Positions 36,274-44,073 of a stretch of DNA of 64,000 nt are shown one piece after another. The stretch comes from Pseudarthrobacter sp. ATCC 49987 (GTDB taxonomy: Bacteria > Actinomycetota > Actinomycetes > Actinomycetales > Micrococcaceae). The notes under the pieces were generated by a model. That model was not told the DNA's origin. It saw only the letters and a program-made list of their open reading frames with translations, and did not search any database. A program made the translations under genes and the position numbers. The stretch spans positions 2,976,001 through 3,040,000 of the forward strand of contig NZ_JAABNS010000001.1 of NCBI RefSeq assembly GCF_009928425.1, in the 5' to 3' direction. Position 1 is the first letter of the stretch. Every line of letters begins with the position of its first letter.

Positions 36274-37626
36274 TCAGCGTTCGACGGCGTCGTCCGGTTT
36301 GTGTCCCCGGCCGGCGCCGTTGGCGTCGGGGCCTCCACCGGGGCCCGGCCCGGTCCCGTCGGTGCGGGCGGACACGACGCGGAAGTGGTGGATCCCGCGG
36401 GCACGGCGGTCGAACCGGATCCGCAGGTGTTGGGCCCGGACAATCCACACCAGCCCGATCAGGGCAGCGATCAGACCGGAAGCAGCGGCGACGCTGAGGG
36501 ACCAGCGGGGACCGGCGACGTTCGCGACCCACCCCACAAACGGCGCCCCGATGGGCGTGCCGCCCATGAAGATTGCCATATAGAGCGCCATCACCCGGCC
36601 ACGCATCACGGGGTCCGTGGTGGTCTGCACGTAGCCGTTGGCGCTTGTCATCATCGTGATCGCGAAGAGCCCCACCGGAACCAGCGCCACGCCAAACCAG
36701 AAGTAGCTGGGGGCCAGCGCGGCGACGCCGGAGGCCACACCGAAGGCTCCGGCCGCGCCGAAGATGAACCGCAACCTCGGCTTCTTGCGGCCGGCCGACA
36801 GCAGGGCTCCGGCGACGGAGCCAACGGCCATGACGGAGTTCATGAGGCCGAACGCGCTGGCATCCAGGCCGAATTCCGTTCCGACCATGGCCGCGATAAA
36901 CAGCACGAAGTTCAGTCCCAGGGTCCCCACAATGAAGACCGCGACCAGCACCACCACGATGTCCGGCCTGAACCGGACGTAGCGCAGCCCTTCCCGGATC
37001 CGGCCTTTGCCGGCCGCGGCCCGGGGCAGCTGGCGCAGCGAGGTGGTGGGGATCTTCCACAGGCTCAGGAGCAGCGCCACAAAGGTCAGGGTGTTGATCA
37101 GGAAGACCCAGCCCGGGCCCACGGCAACCGTGAGGATGCCGGCCACTGCGGGTCCGATCATCCGGGCCACATTGAAGGAGGCGCTGTTGAGGGCCACCGC
37201 GTTGGGCAGGTACTCGTCGCGGACCAGTTCGGAGACGAAGGTCTGCCGCACGGGGGCATCGAGTGCGGACACGACGCCCAGCAGCAGCGCGAAGCCGTAG
37301 ACATGCCAGAGCTGCGCGGCCCCTGAGATCACGAGGATTCCGAGGCCTGCACTCAGCACAGCCATCGCGGACTGGGTCAGGACGAGCAGTTGTTTGCGGT
37401 TGAAGCGGTCAGCAATCAGCCCGGCCACGGGGGCGAGGAAGAGCTGGGGGCCGAGCTGCAGGGCCATCGTGATGCCCATGGCGCTGGCATCGTGCTCGGT
37501 CAGGTGGTCAAAGACCAGCCAGTCCTGGGCTGTGCGCTGCATCCAGGTCCCGATGTTGGAGACGACCGCCCCGATGAACCAGATCCGGTAGTTCAGGATG
37601 TGCAGGGACTTGAAGGTGGACATCAT
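36274..37626 (-). CDS. MFS transporter, enterobactin-exporter (EntS) type
   Basis: A 450-residue major facilitator of the MFS_3/EntS group with about 12 hydrophobic segments (first: IWFIGAVVSNIGTWMQRTAQDWLVF). The conserved loop after helix 2 reads GLIADRFNRKQLL, the MFS motif A. The C-terminal 65 residues are a basic, Gly/Pro-rich cytoplasmic tail (RRARGIHHFR...). This group exports siderophores or drugs; with an IdeR-type regulator nearby a siderophore role is conceivable but no iron box was seen here. Two ATGs lie together at the start; GAGG is upstream. Confidence 0.87.
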   Translation of the reverse strand: MMSTFKSLHILNYRIWFIGAVVSNIGTWMQRTAQDWLVFDHLTEHDASAMGITMALQLGPQLFLAPVAGLIADRFNRKQLLVLTQSAMAVLSAGLGILVISGAAQLWHVYGFALLLGVVSALDAPVRQTFVSELVRDEYLPNAVALNSASFNVARMIGPAVAGILTVAVGPGWVFLINTLTFVALLLSLWKIPTTSLRQLPRAAAGKGRIREGLRYVRFRPDIVVVLVAVFIVGTLGLNFVLFIAAMVGTEFGLDASAFGLMNSVMAVGSVAGALLSAGRKKPRLRFIFGAAGAFGVASGVAALAPSYFWFGVALVPVGLFAITMMTSANGYVQTTTDPVMRGRVMALYMAIFMGGTPIGAPFVGWVANVAGPRWSLSVAAASGLIAALIGLVWIVRAQHLRIRFDRRARGIHHFRVVSARTDGTGPGPGGGPDANGAGRGHKPDDAVER

Positions 37627-37667
37627 GTCCAGCCCTCACTGTGCAGCGTCCCTGATGGTTCCAACCG

Positions 37668-38339
37668 CTAGTCAACCTGCGCTGCGGGCAGTTCGTCGTC
37701 CGGGTCGTCGCCGGCAGCCGTTGCGGGGTCATCGTCGTTGTCAACATCGTCGTTGTCAACATCGTCGTTGTCAACATCGTCGGCGTCGTATTCGTCGCCG
37801 GCGCCGTCGGCGTTGCCGTCGGCGTCGTCCGAGTCGTCCTCCGGCGCGTCGTCAGCGTAGTCTTCGGGCGCCTCGCCGGGGGTGGCGACGGCGTCGCCAG
37901 GTTCGCCTGCGTCCTGGCGCGGAGCCGCACCGGCGGCTTCGGGGCTTTCCTCGTCGCCCTGCTCATCGCCCGGGCGGACACGCTCTGCCCACGGGATCCA
38001 CTCAGGCGCCAGGATCGAGTCCTCGGAGGGCAGCAGGCCGAGTTCATCGACTGTCACAACCTTTGACCTGGAGTTCCGGGTCAGCACGGCGTACCACTGC
38101 CAGCCGCCGTAGCCGGCCAGCTTGGACTCGAACAGGTGCGTGACCAGGCGGTCGCCTTCGCTCTTGGCCGCGAGATGCCGGCCGATCTGTTCGGCGGGGG
38201 CGATGCCCTCGAGGGCGGCACGCGCGTCGTCGACGGCGGCCGCCAGGAAAGCATCGGGCTTGCCGGTGCGCCAGACGGGAACCCCGGCGCGTGGCCTGGT
38301 GCCGTCTTTGGTCCCGGTTTTTTTGGGATCCGGAGTCAT
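37668..38339 (-). CDS. DUF3027 family protein with acidic repeat tail
   Basis: A 223-residue soluble protein. The first 115 residues are the DUF3027 domain (RAALEGIAPAEQIGRHL, GYGGWQWYAVLTRNSRSKVVTVDELGLLP, WIPWAERVRPGD), of unknown function but conserved beside cold-shock and serC genes in actinobacteria. The last 100 residues are very acidic, with three exact 15-bp DNA repeats encoding VDNDD units (37731-37775). The gene starts 6 nt after the cold-shock gene stop region on the same strand order csp after DUF3027, so both may be co-transcribed. The tail looks disordered and probably varies in length between strains. Confidence 0.85.
   Translation of the reverse strand: MTPDPKKTGTKDGTRPRAGVPVWRTGKPDAFLAAAVDDARAALEGIAPAEQIGRHLAAKSEGDRLVTHLFESKLAGYGGWQWYAVLTRNSRSKVVTVDELGLLPSEDSILAPEWIPWAERVRPGDEQGDEESPEAAGAAPRQDAGEPGDAVATPGEAPEDYADDAPEDDSDDADGNADGAGDEYDADDVDNDDVDNDDVDNDDDPATAAGDDPDDELPAAQVD
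37731..37781. repeat. 15-bp tandem repeat in DUF3027 gene
   Basis: Three exact copies of atcgtcgttgtcaac (37731-37745, 37746-37760, 37761-37775) and a partial fourth. Being a multiple of three, changes in copy number would keep the frame and alter the length of the acidic tail. Confidence 0.85.
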
Positions 38340-38348
38340 CGCCGGGTC

Positions 38349-38732
38349 CTACGCGTCCAGCTCGTCGGCAACCTTACGCAGGGCGACCGCGATCGCCTTG
38401 CCCTTGTTGCCTTCCGGGTACTTGCCCGCGGACAGCGTTCCGGACAGGTTGTCCAGGACGCTGACGAGGTCCTGCACCAGCGGGGCAAGATCCTTCGCGC
38501 TGGGCCGCTTGGCCTTGGCGATGGACGGCGTCTTGTCCAGCACGCGCAGGCCCAGGGCCTGGGCGCCCTTGCGGCCGTCGGCCACGCCGAATTCAACCCG
38601 GGTGCCGGCCTTGAGCTCGGTTACGCCCTCGGGCAGCGCGGACTTCGGCAGGAAGACTTCCTGGCCGTCCTCGCCCGCGAGGAATCCGAAGCCCTTTTCC
38701 TTGTCATACCACTTGACCTTGCCGGTAGGCAC
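38349..38732 (-). CDS. Cold-shock protein with C-terminal extension
   Basis: A 127-residue protein. The first 67 residues are a cold-shock domain with the RNP1-like KGFGFL and a variant RNP2-like EVFLPKS, which bind single-stranded RNA or DNA. The last 60 residues (AKRPSAKDLAPLVQDLVSVLDNLSGTL...) form a helical extension present in actinobacterial CspB-type relatives. The GTG at 38732 is chosen because AGAAGG lies 8 nt upstream and the product begins VPTGKVKWYD; the longer frame upstream is not credible. It lies just upstream of DUF3027 and is divergent from the helicase group. Confidence 0.9.
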   Translation of the reverse strand: MPTGKVKWYDKEKGFGFLAGEDGQEVFLPKSALPEGVTELKAGTRVEFGVADGRKGAQALGLRVLDKTPSIAKAKRPSAKDLAPLVQDLVSVLDNLSGTLSAGKYPEGNKGKAIAVALRKVADELDA

Positions 38733-38910
38733 GTAATCAACCTTCTTCGTTCTGCTGGTGACACGGCCGGCGGTCACCGCATCCGCATGGATATGCGGGT
38801 TCAGGGTATGACTGCCCGGACCGTGTTGGTCTGTTCCTTCAAGGTTATCCTGCCCAGTCCACTTTGGCCGTTTGGGGCGCGGGACAAGCCGGGCTGTTAG
38901 CGTTAGCTCC

Positions 38911-39144
38911 ATGACTCCACTGCGTTTCCGGCGGCCACTGTTGATCGTTGCGGCTGTTGCGGCTGTGCTGTCGCTCACGGCCGTCGGCGTCGTGATGGCG
39001 ATGGCCTTCAACAATTCCGTGCCGCCCGTGTGGATCACGTCCACCGCCCTCTACGGGCTCCCGGCGGCATTCCTGCTGATGCTCCTGCTCGTGATCGACG
39101 GCGCCGCGGCCCGGCGACGGACCGGAAAGCCGGACGGAAGGTAG
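38911..39144 (+). CDS. Small two-helix membrane protein
   Basis: A 77-residue protein with two hydrophobic segments (PLLIVAAVAAVLSLTAVGVVMA and YGLPAAFLLMLLLVID, the first written over two spans) and a basic C-terminal tail (RRRTGKPDGR). Not recognised. ATG at 38911 lies 10 nt before the next helicase-associated gene's operon partner ends, with only 10 nt between this stop and the following start, so the three genes are probably co-transcribed. It keeps its place between the cold-shock gene and the XPB pair in related genomes as far as I recall. Confidence 0.65.
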   Translation: MTPLRFRRPLLIVAAVAAVLSLTAVGVVMAMAFNNSVPPVWITSTALYGLPAAFLLMLLLVIDGAAARRRTGKPDGR

Positions 39145-39154
39145 CGTTGCACTG

Positions 39155-41650
39155 ATGTCCCTGATCCGCGCGCTCAGCAAGGAACTGCAGGCACGCAGCG
39201 ATGACTCGCTGCGGGCCTTGTTCTCCGCGCGGCCGGACCTCATTTCCCCTGGCGTGCCCGACTTTGCGGCCCTTGCGGCCCGCGCCAGCGGCCGGGTCAG
39301 CGTCCAGCGCGCCCTGGAACGGCTCAACCGCCCGCAGATGCAGGTCCTCGAAACCCTGCACTTATGCACGAACACGGACACCGGGCACAGCGCCTCCGCC
39401 CCGATGCTGAAGAAGCTGATCAACGGCGCCACGCTCACCGCGATTGAAAAGATGCTGCACTCGCTCCAGGAACTGGCCCTGGTCCACCGGGCCGAACCGC
39501 CGCACGGCGCCGCGCCGGCCGCCGGCACTAAGCAGCGCTACTACCTGCCCGTGGGCAGCCTCAAGGACGTGATCGGGATCTACCCGGCCGGTCTGGGGCG
39601 CAGCTACACCGAACTCGTGCGGCTCCAGCCGGCCTTCGCGCAACGCGTCGTGCAGCTGGTCGGGGAACTGCACCACAACGGCGCGGCTGTCTCCCCCGCG
39701 GCCACCCCGATGGAGGCGGCACTGTCGCTGCAGCACTGGACGGCCACGCCGGAATCCCTCCGGCAGATCCTGGAGACCGCCCCGGAACGCACCACGGCGC
39801 TGCTCGCACGGTTCGGGAACTGGGCCATGGGCGCCGTTCCCCAGGCGCAACGGCGCGCGTCCGTGCTGCACGAGGCCACCGACGTCGGGCCGGTGGACTG
39901 GCTCCTGGCCCGCGGGCTGCTGGTGCCGCTGGACGCCGCCCACGTGGAGCTTCCGCACAGCGTCGGGGTCGCTTTGCGGGGCGGCTTTGTCATCGAGAAG
40001 TTTGCGCTGACTCCCCCGGCCCCGCGGCTGGGATCCACGTCCGCCGCACTGCGCCGCAACGCCGCACTGGGCGCCATCGCCGAAACCCTGCGGCTGGTGG
40101 GCGAACTGCTCTACATCGTCCGCGACCAGCCCCTCGTCACCCTGCGCAGCGGCGGTGTGGGCGTCCGGGAACTCAAGCGCCTGGCGGACGCGCTGCGGAC
40201 CGAAATGCACGACGCCGGCGTGCTCGCGGAATTGTGCGCCCTGGCCGGCCTGATCCGGCTGGACGTGGACAGTTCCGCCTGGATCCAGCCCGCGCAGCTT
40301 GAGTGGCTGACGCTTCCGCGGCAGGAGCAGTGGCTCTGGCTGGTCAATGCCTGGCTCGCCAGCGAGCGGGCGCCCTCCCTCGTGGGACAGCCCGTCAACG
40401 GCTCGGCCGCGGTCCCGGCCCTCCACCGCGGCCTGGCCGGCAACACCATCAACGCGCTCTCGGCCGAAGCCCAGCGTCCGGACGCCCCCGTGGTCCGGAA
40501 ACGGATCCTGGAAATCCTGGCCGAGCTGACCGCGGAGGCCGCCGCCCCGGACGGGCAGGCGCCGGTGCTGGACGCCGCCGCCGTGCTGGAGCGCGCCGAC
40601 TGGGCCCAGCCCCGGATGGCCCGGCGTTTCAGCTCGCTGATCCGGGGGGTCCTGGCCGAGGCCGAGCTGCTGGGACTCATCGGCTCGGGTGCGCTGAGCC
40701 AGATCGGGGCGGCCATCGCGGCAGAACAGCCCGATGAGGCGATGGGAATCCTGGGCGAACACCTGCCGGCCGCCCTGAACCACGTCCTGCTCCAGGCCGA
40801 CCTCACGGCAGTGGCACCGGGCTACCTGGCGCCGGACCTGACCGAAAAGCTCCTCACCATGGCCGACGCCGAGGGCCAGGGGCCCGCCACGATCTACCGC
40901 TTCTCGGCGTCCTCGGTCCGGCGCGCGCTCGACTCGGGCCAGGATGCCCAGGGCATGCTGGACTTCCTGGGCCTGCACTCGGCCACGGCCATCCCGCAGC
41001 CGCTGAAGTACTTGATCGAGGACACCGCCGCCCGGCACGCCAGGCTGCGGGTGGGGTCCGCCGCGAGCTTCATCCAGAGCGACGACGAGACGGCCCTCCT
41101 GGAGCTGCTCAACACTCCCGGCGCCTCCGGACTGGGTTTGGTCCGGATCGCGCCCACGGTGCTGGTCTCGCACGCCGCTCCGCGGGAAACAGCCCAGCTG
41201 CTCCGGAGCCTGGGGCTGTCCCCCGCGGTGGAAGAATCCGGGGCCGGGAGCATCCGGCTGCGCCGCACCACTGCCGTGCCCGGAAGTGTCCGGCCGGTCT
41301 ACAGCGCCCCGCGCACCGCGCCTCCGGAGGCCGACGTCGACGCCCAGCTGGCGGTCCTGCGCAACGAACGGACTGCCGCGGACGGCACCGGCGGTCATCC
41401 CGCCGCGGCCCCCGGCAGCGAGGAAGCAACCCAGCTCGGGCTGGAAACCCTGCAGAAGGCGATCCGGCTCAAACAGCGCGTGGTGATGAACGTCGTCGAC
41501 GGCATGGGGAATGCCGTGCGGGAAACGGTTGTTCCGGTAGCTGTGAACGGCGGACGGGTGCGGGTTTTCGATCCGGCGAAGGAAACCGAACGCGTATTGT
41601 CCATCCACCGGATTATTGACGTAGAAGCCGCAGAGGAATCGCTCCAGTGA
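39155..41650 (+). CDS. Helicase-associated protein (Helicase_C_3 domain), XPB partner
   Basis: An 831-residue protein of the actinobacterial Helicase_C_3 family. It has no Walker motifs. The N-terminus is helical (MSLIRALSKELQARSDDSLRALF), with a winged-helix-like region around 60-130, a long alpha-helical body, and a C-terminal domain (about 560-720) plus a WYL-like ending (RQRVVMNVVDGMGNAVRE...RVRVFDPAKETERVLSIHRI). It overlaps the XPB helicase gene by 4 nt (GTGA), so the two are made together, as in mycobacteria (Rv0862c next to the ERCC3-like gene). Probably a regulator or cofactor of that helicase in repair; its biochemical function is not established to my knowledge. Confidence 0.83.
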   Translation: MSLIRALSKELQARSDDSLRALFSARPDLISPGVPDFAALAARASGRVSVQRALERLNRPQMQVLETLHLCTNTDTGHSASAPMLKKLINGATLTAIEKMLHSLQELALVHRAEPPHGAAPAAGTKQRYYLPVGSLKDVIGIYPAGLGRSYTELVRLQPAFAQRVVQLVGELHHNGAAVSPAATPMEAALSLQHWTATPESLRQILETAPERTTALLARFGNWAMGAVPQAQRRASVLHEATDVGPVDWLLARGLLVPLDAAHVELPHSVGVALRGGFVIEKFALTPPAPRLGSTSAALRRNAALGAIAETLRLVGELLYIVRDQPLVTLRSGGVGVRELKRLADALRTEMHDAGVLAELCALAGLIRLDVDSSAWIQPAQLEWLTLPRQEQWLWLVNAWLASERAPSLVGQPVNGSAAVPALHRGLAGNTINALSAEAQRPDAPVVRKRILEILAELTAEAAAPDGQAPVLDAAAVLERADWAQPRMARRFSSLIRGVLAEAELLGLIGSGALSQIGAAIAAEQPDEAMGILGEHLPAALNHVLLQADLTAVAPGYLAPDLTEKLLTMADAEGQGPATIYRFSASSVRRALDSGQDAQGMLDFLGLHSATAIPQPLKYLIEDTAARHARLRVGSAASFIQSDDETALLELLNTPGASGLGLVRIAPTVLVSHAAPRETAQLLRSLGLSPAVEESGAGSIRLRRTTAVPGSVRPVYSAPRTAPPEADVDAQLAVLRNERTAADGTGGHPAAAPGSEEATQLGLETLQKAIRLKQRVVMNVVDGMGNAVRETVVPVAVNGGRVRVFDPAKETERVLSIHRIIDVEAAEESLQ

Positions 41651-43293
41651 ACGATGGACCGCTGATCGTCCAGAGTGACAAGACCATCCTGCTCGAAGTG
41701 GACCACGAACTTGCCACCGAGGCACGCCACGCCATCGCCGCGTTCGCAGAGCTGGAACGTGCCCCCGAGCACATCCACAGCTACCGGCTTACTCCGCTGG
41801 GCCTCTGGAATGCCCGGGCGGCCGGCCTGGACGCCGAAAAGGTGCTGGACACGCTGCTGAAGTACTCCCGGTTCCCGGTTCCGCATTCCCTGCTCATCGA
41901 CGTCGAAGAGACCATGTCCCGGTACGGCCGGCTGCGGCTCGAAAAGGACCCCCAGCACGGCCTTGTGATGCGCACCTCCGACTATCCGGTGCTGGAGGAG
42001 GTCAGCCGCGCCAAGAAGATCGCCCCGCTGCTGGGCCCGAGGATCGACGGCGAGACCGTCGTGGTGCACTCCTCCCAGCGCGGGCAGCTCAAGCAGCTGC
42101 TGCTCAAGATCGGCTGGCCGGCCGAGGACCTGGCCGGCTACGTCGACGGCACGCCGCACCCGATCATGCTCAACCAGACCGGCTGGAAGCTCCGCCCCTA
42201 CCAGCAGCTGGCGATGGAGAATTTCTGGGCCGGCGGCAGCGGCGTCGTCGTGCTTCCCTGCGGAGCCGGCAAAACGCTCGTGGGTGCCGCCGCGATGGCC
42301 ACCAGTTCCACCACCACCCTGATCCTGGTCACCAACACGGTGTCCGCCCGGCAATGGAAGGACGAGCTGCTCAAGCGGACGTCCCTTACCGAGGAGGAGA
42401 TCGGCGAGTACTCCGGCTCCGTCAAGGAAGTCCGTCCCGTCACCATCGCCACGTACCAGGTCCTGACCACCAAGCGGGGCGGGCTCTACCCCCACCTGGA
42501 GCTGGTGGACGGCAACGACTGGGGACTGATCATCTATGACGAGGTCCATCTCCTGCCCGCCCCGATCTTCCGGATGACCGCGGACCTGCAGGCGCGCCGC
42601 AGGCTCGGCCTCACCGCCACGCTGATCCGGGAGGACGGCCGCGAGGGCGAAGTCTTCAGCCTGATCGGGCCCAAGCGCTACGACGCGCCGTGGAAGGACA
42701 TCGAGGCGCAGGGCTACATCGCGCCCGCCGACTGCGTCGAGGTCCGGATCGACCTGCCCCGCGACGAACGTGTGGCCTATGCGATGGCCGAGGACGCGGA
42801 CAAGTACCGGCTCTGCGCAACGTCCGAGTCCAAGACCCTGGTGGTGGAACAGCTGGTGGCCGAGCATGCCGGCGAGCAGCTGCTGGTGATCGGCCAGTAC
42901 ATCGACCAGCTGGACGAGATCGGCGAGCGCCTGCAGGCGCCGGTGATCAAGGGCGACACGTCCGTCAAGGAACGCCAGAAGCTCTTTGATGCCTTCCGCG
43001 CCGGCGAGGTGCAGACCCTGGTGGTGTCCAAGGTGGCCAACTTCTCCATCGACCTGCCGGAGGCGTCGGTCGCGATCCAGGTGTCCGGCTCCTTCGGCTC
43101 CCGGCAGGAAGAGGCCCAGCGCCTCGGCCGGCTGCTGCGCCCCAAGAAAGACGGCCGGGCCGCACGGTTCTACTCCCTCGTGGCCAGGGACACGCTGGAC
43201 CAGGAGTTCGCCGCCAAGCGCCAGCGCTTCCTGGCCGAGCAGGGCTACGCCTACCGGATCATGGACGCCAAGGACGTCGGGACCGCAAGCTAG
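41647..43293 (+). CDS. XPB-type DNA repair helicase
   Basis: A 548-residue superfamily 2 helicase related to eukaryotic XPB/ERCC3. An N-terminal damage-recognition-like domain (1-150) is followed by the helicase core: Walker A CGAGKTL near 207-213, motif Ia VTNTVSARQWK, DEVH box IYDEVHLLP near 298, motif III LGLTATL, RED-like IREDGREGE, and motif VI QEEAQRLGRLLRP near 490. XPB in bacteria unwinds DNA 3'-5' and is linked to nucleotide excision repair. The GTG at 41647 overlaps the partner gene by 4 nt. It is the counterpart of mycobacterial Rv0861c. Confidence 0.94.
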   Translation: MNDGPLIVQSDKTILLEVDHELATEARHAIAAFAELERAPEHIHSYRLTPLGLWNARAAGLDAEKVLDTLLKYSRFPVPHSLLIDVEETMSRYGRLRLEKDPQHGLVMRTSDYPVLEEVSRAKKIAPLLGPRIDGETVVVHSSQRGQLKQLLLKIGWPAEDLAGYVDGTPHPIMLNQTGWKLRPYQQLAMENFWAGGSGVVVLPCGAGKTLVGAAAMATSSTTTLILVTNTVSARQWKDELLKRTSLTEEEIGEYSGSVKEVRPVTIATYQVLTTKRGGLYPHLELVDGNDWGLIIYDEVHLLPAPIFRMTADLQARRRLGLTATLIREDGREGEVFSLIGPKRYDAPWKDIEAQGYIAPADCVEVRIDLPRDERVAYAMAEDADKYRLCATSESKTLVVEQLVAEHAGEQLLVIGQYIDQLDEIGERLQAPVIKGDTSVKERQKLFDAFRAGEVQTLVVSKVANFSIDLPEASVAIQVSGSFGSRQEEAQRLGRLLRPKKDGRAARFYSLVARDTLDQEFAAKRQRFLAEQGYAYRIMDAKDVGTAS

Positions 43294-43330
43294 CACGCGC
43301 CCATTCAACACACATCCGACATTCAGAAAA

Positions 43331-43347
43331 CTCCCAGATTCTGGGAG
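43331..43347. promoter_or_regulatory. Palindrome over the response regulator ribosome-binding site
   Basis: CTCCCAGAtTCTGGGAG is a perfect 8-bp inverted repeat ending 4 nt before the ATG at 43352 and includes the GGGAG likely used for ribosome binding. It may be a binding site for the response regulator itself or an RNA hairpin that hides the ribosome-binding site. Confidence 0.5.
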
Positions 43348-43351
43348 CATC

Positions 43352-44071
43352 ATGGGAACCATGAAAAAGACCGGACCAGAAGCCAAGCTGCTCGTCGTCG
43401 ACGATGAACCCAACATCCGCGAGCTGCTGTCAACGTCGCTGCGCTTTGCCGGCTTTGAAGTCGTCTCGGCGTCCAACGGCCGGGAAGCCCTGGCGGCGGC
43501 GGATCTCCACTCCCCGGATCTGGCCGTCCTGGACGTGATGCTGCCTGACATGGACGGCTTCACCGTCACCCGCCGGCTGCGCGCCGCAGGCAAGCACTTC
43601 CCCGTCCTCTTCCTGACCGCCAAGGATGACACCGAAGACAAGGTCATGGGCCTGACGGTGGGCGGCGACGACTATGTCACCAAGCCGTTCAGCCTCGACG
43701 AGGTCGTGGCACGCATCCGCGCCGTCCTGCGCCGCACGCAGCCGCTGCAGGATGACGATGCGGTCATCCGCGTCGATGACCTCGAACTCGACGACGACGC
43801 CCACGAGGTCCGCCGCGGCGGGACGGTCATCGAACTGTCCCCGACCGAATTCAAGCTCCTGCGCTACCTCATGCTGAATCCCAACCGCGTGCTGTCCAAG
43901 GCCCAGATCCTGGACCACGTCTGGGAATACGACTTCAACGGGGACGCCTCGATCGTGGAGTCCTACATCTCCTACCTGCGCCGCAAGGTCGACATTGATC
44001 CCGACGCCCCGGCCCTGATCCAGACCAAACGGGGCGTGGGCTACGTGCTGCGGACGGCCGAGAAGCGCTGA
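43352..44071 (+). CDS. OmpR-family response regulator
   Basis: A 239-residue two-component regulator. The receiver domain (about 10-125) has the acidic pair DDE, the phospho-acceptor Asp in LDVMLPDMDG and the conserved Lys in VTKPFS; the C-terminal winged helix (about 140-235) has ELSPTEFKLLRYLMLNPNRVLSK and the wing GVGYVLR. It resembles the mycobacterial TcrX/MprA group. Start ATG at 43352 is favoured by GGGAG upstream; a second ATG lies 9 nt later. The kinase gene begins 2 nt after its stop. The stimulus is unknown. Confidence 0.94.
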   Translation: MGTMKKTGPEAKLLVVDDEPNIRELLSTSLRFAGFEVVSASNGREALAAADLHSPDLAVLDVMLPDMDGFTVTRRLRAAGKHFPVLFLTAKDDTEDKVMGLTVGGDDYVTKPFSLDEVVARIRAVLRRTQPLQDDDAVIRVDDLELDDDAHEVRRGGTVIELSPTEFKLLRYLMLNPNRVLSKAQILDHVWEYDFNGDASIVESYISYLRRKVDIDPDAPALIQTKRGVGYVLRTAEKR

Positions 44072-44073
44072 CC

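Noticed and set aside
37731..37781. Short tandem repeats as a possible CRISPR
   Set aside because: Units are contiguous with no spacers and lie inside a coding region; they are a tandem repeat.
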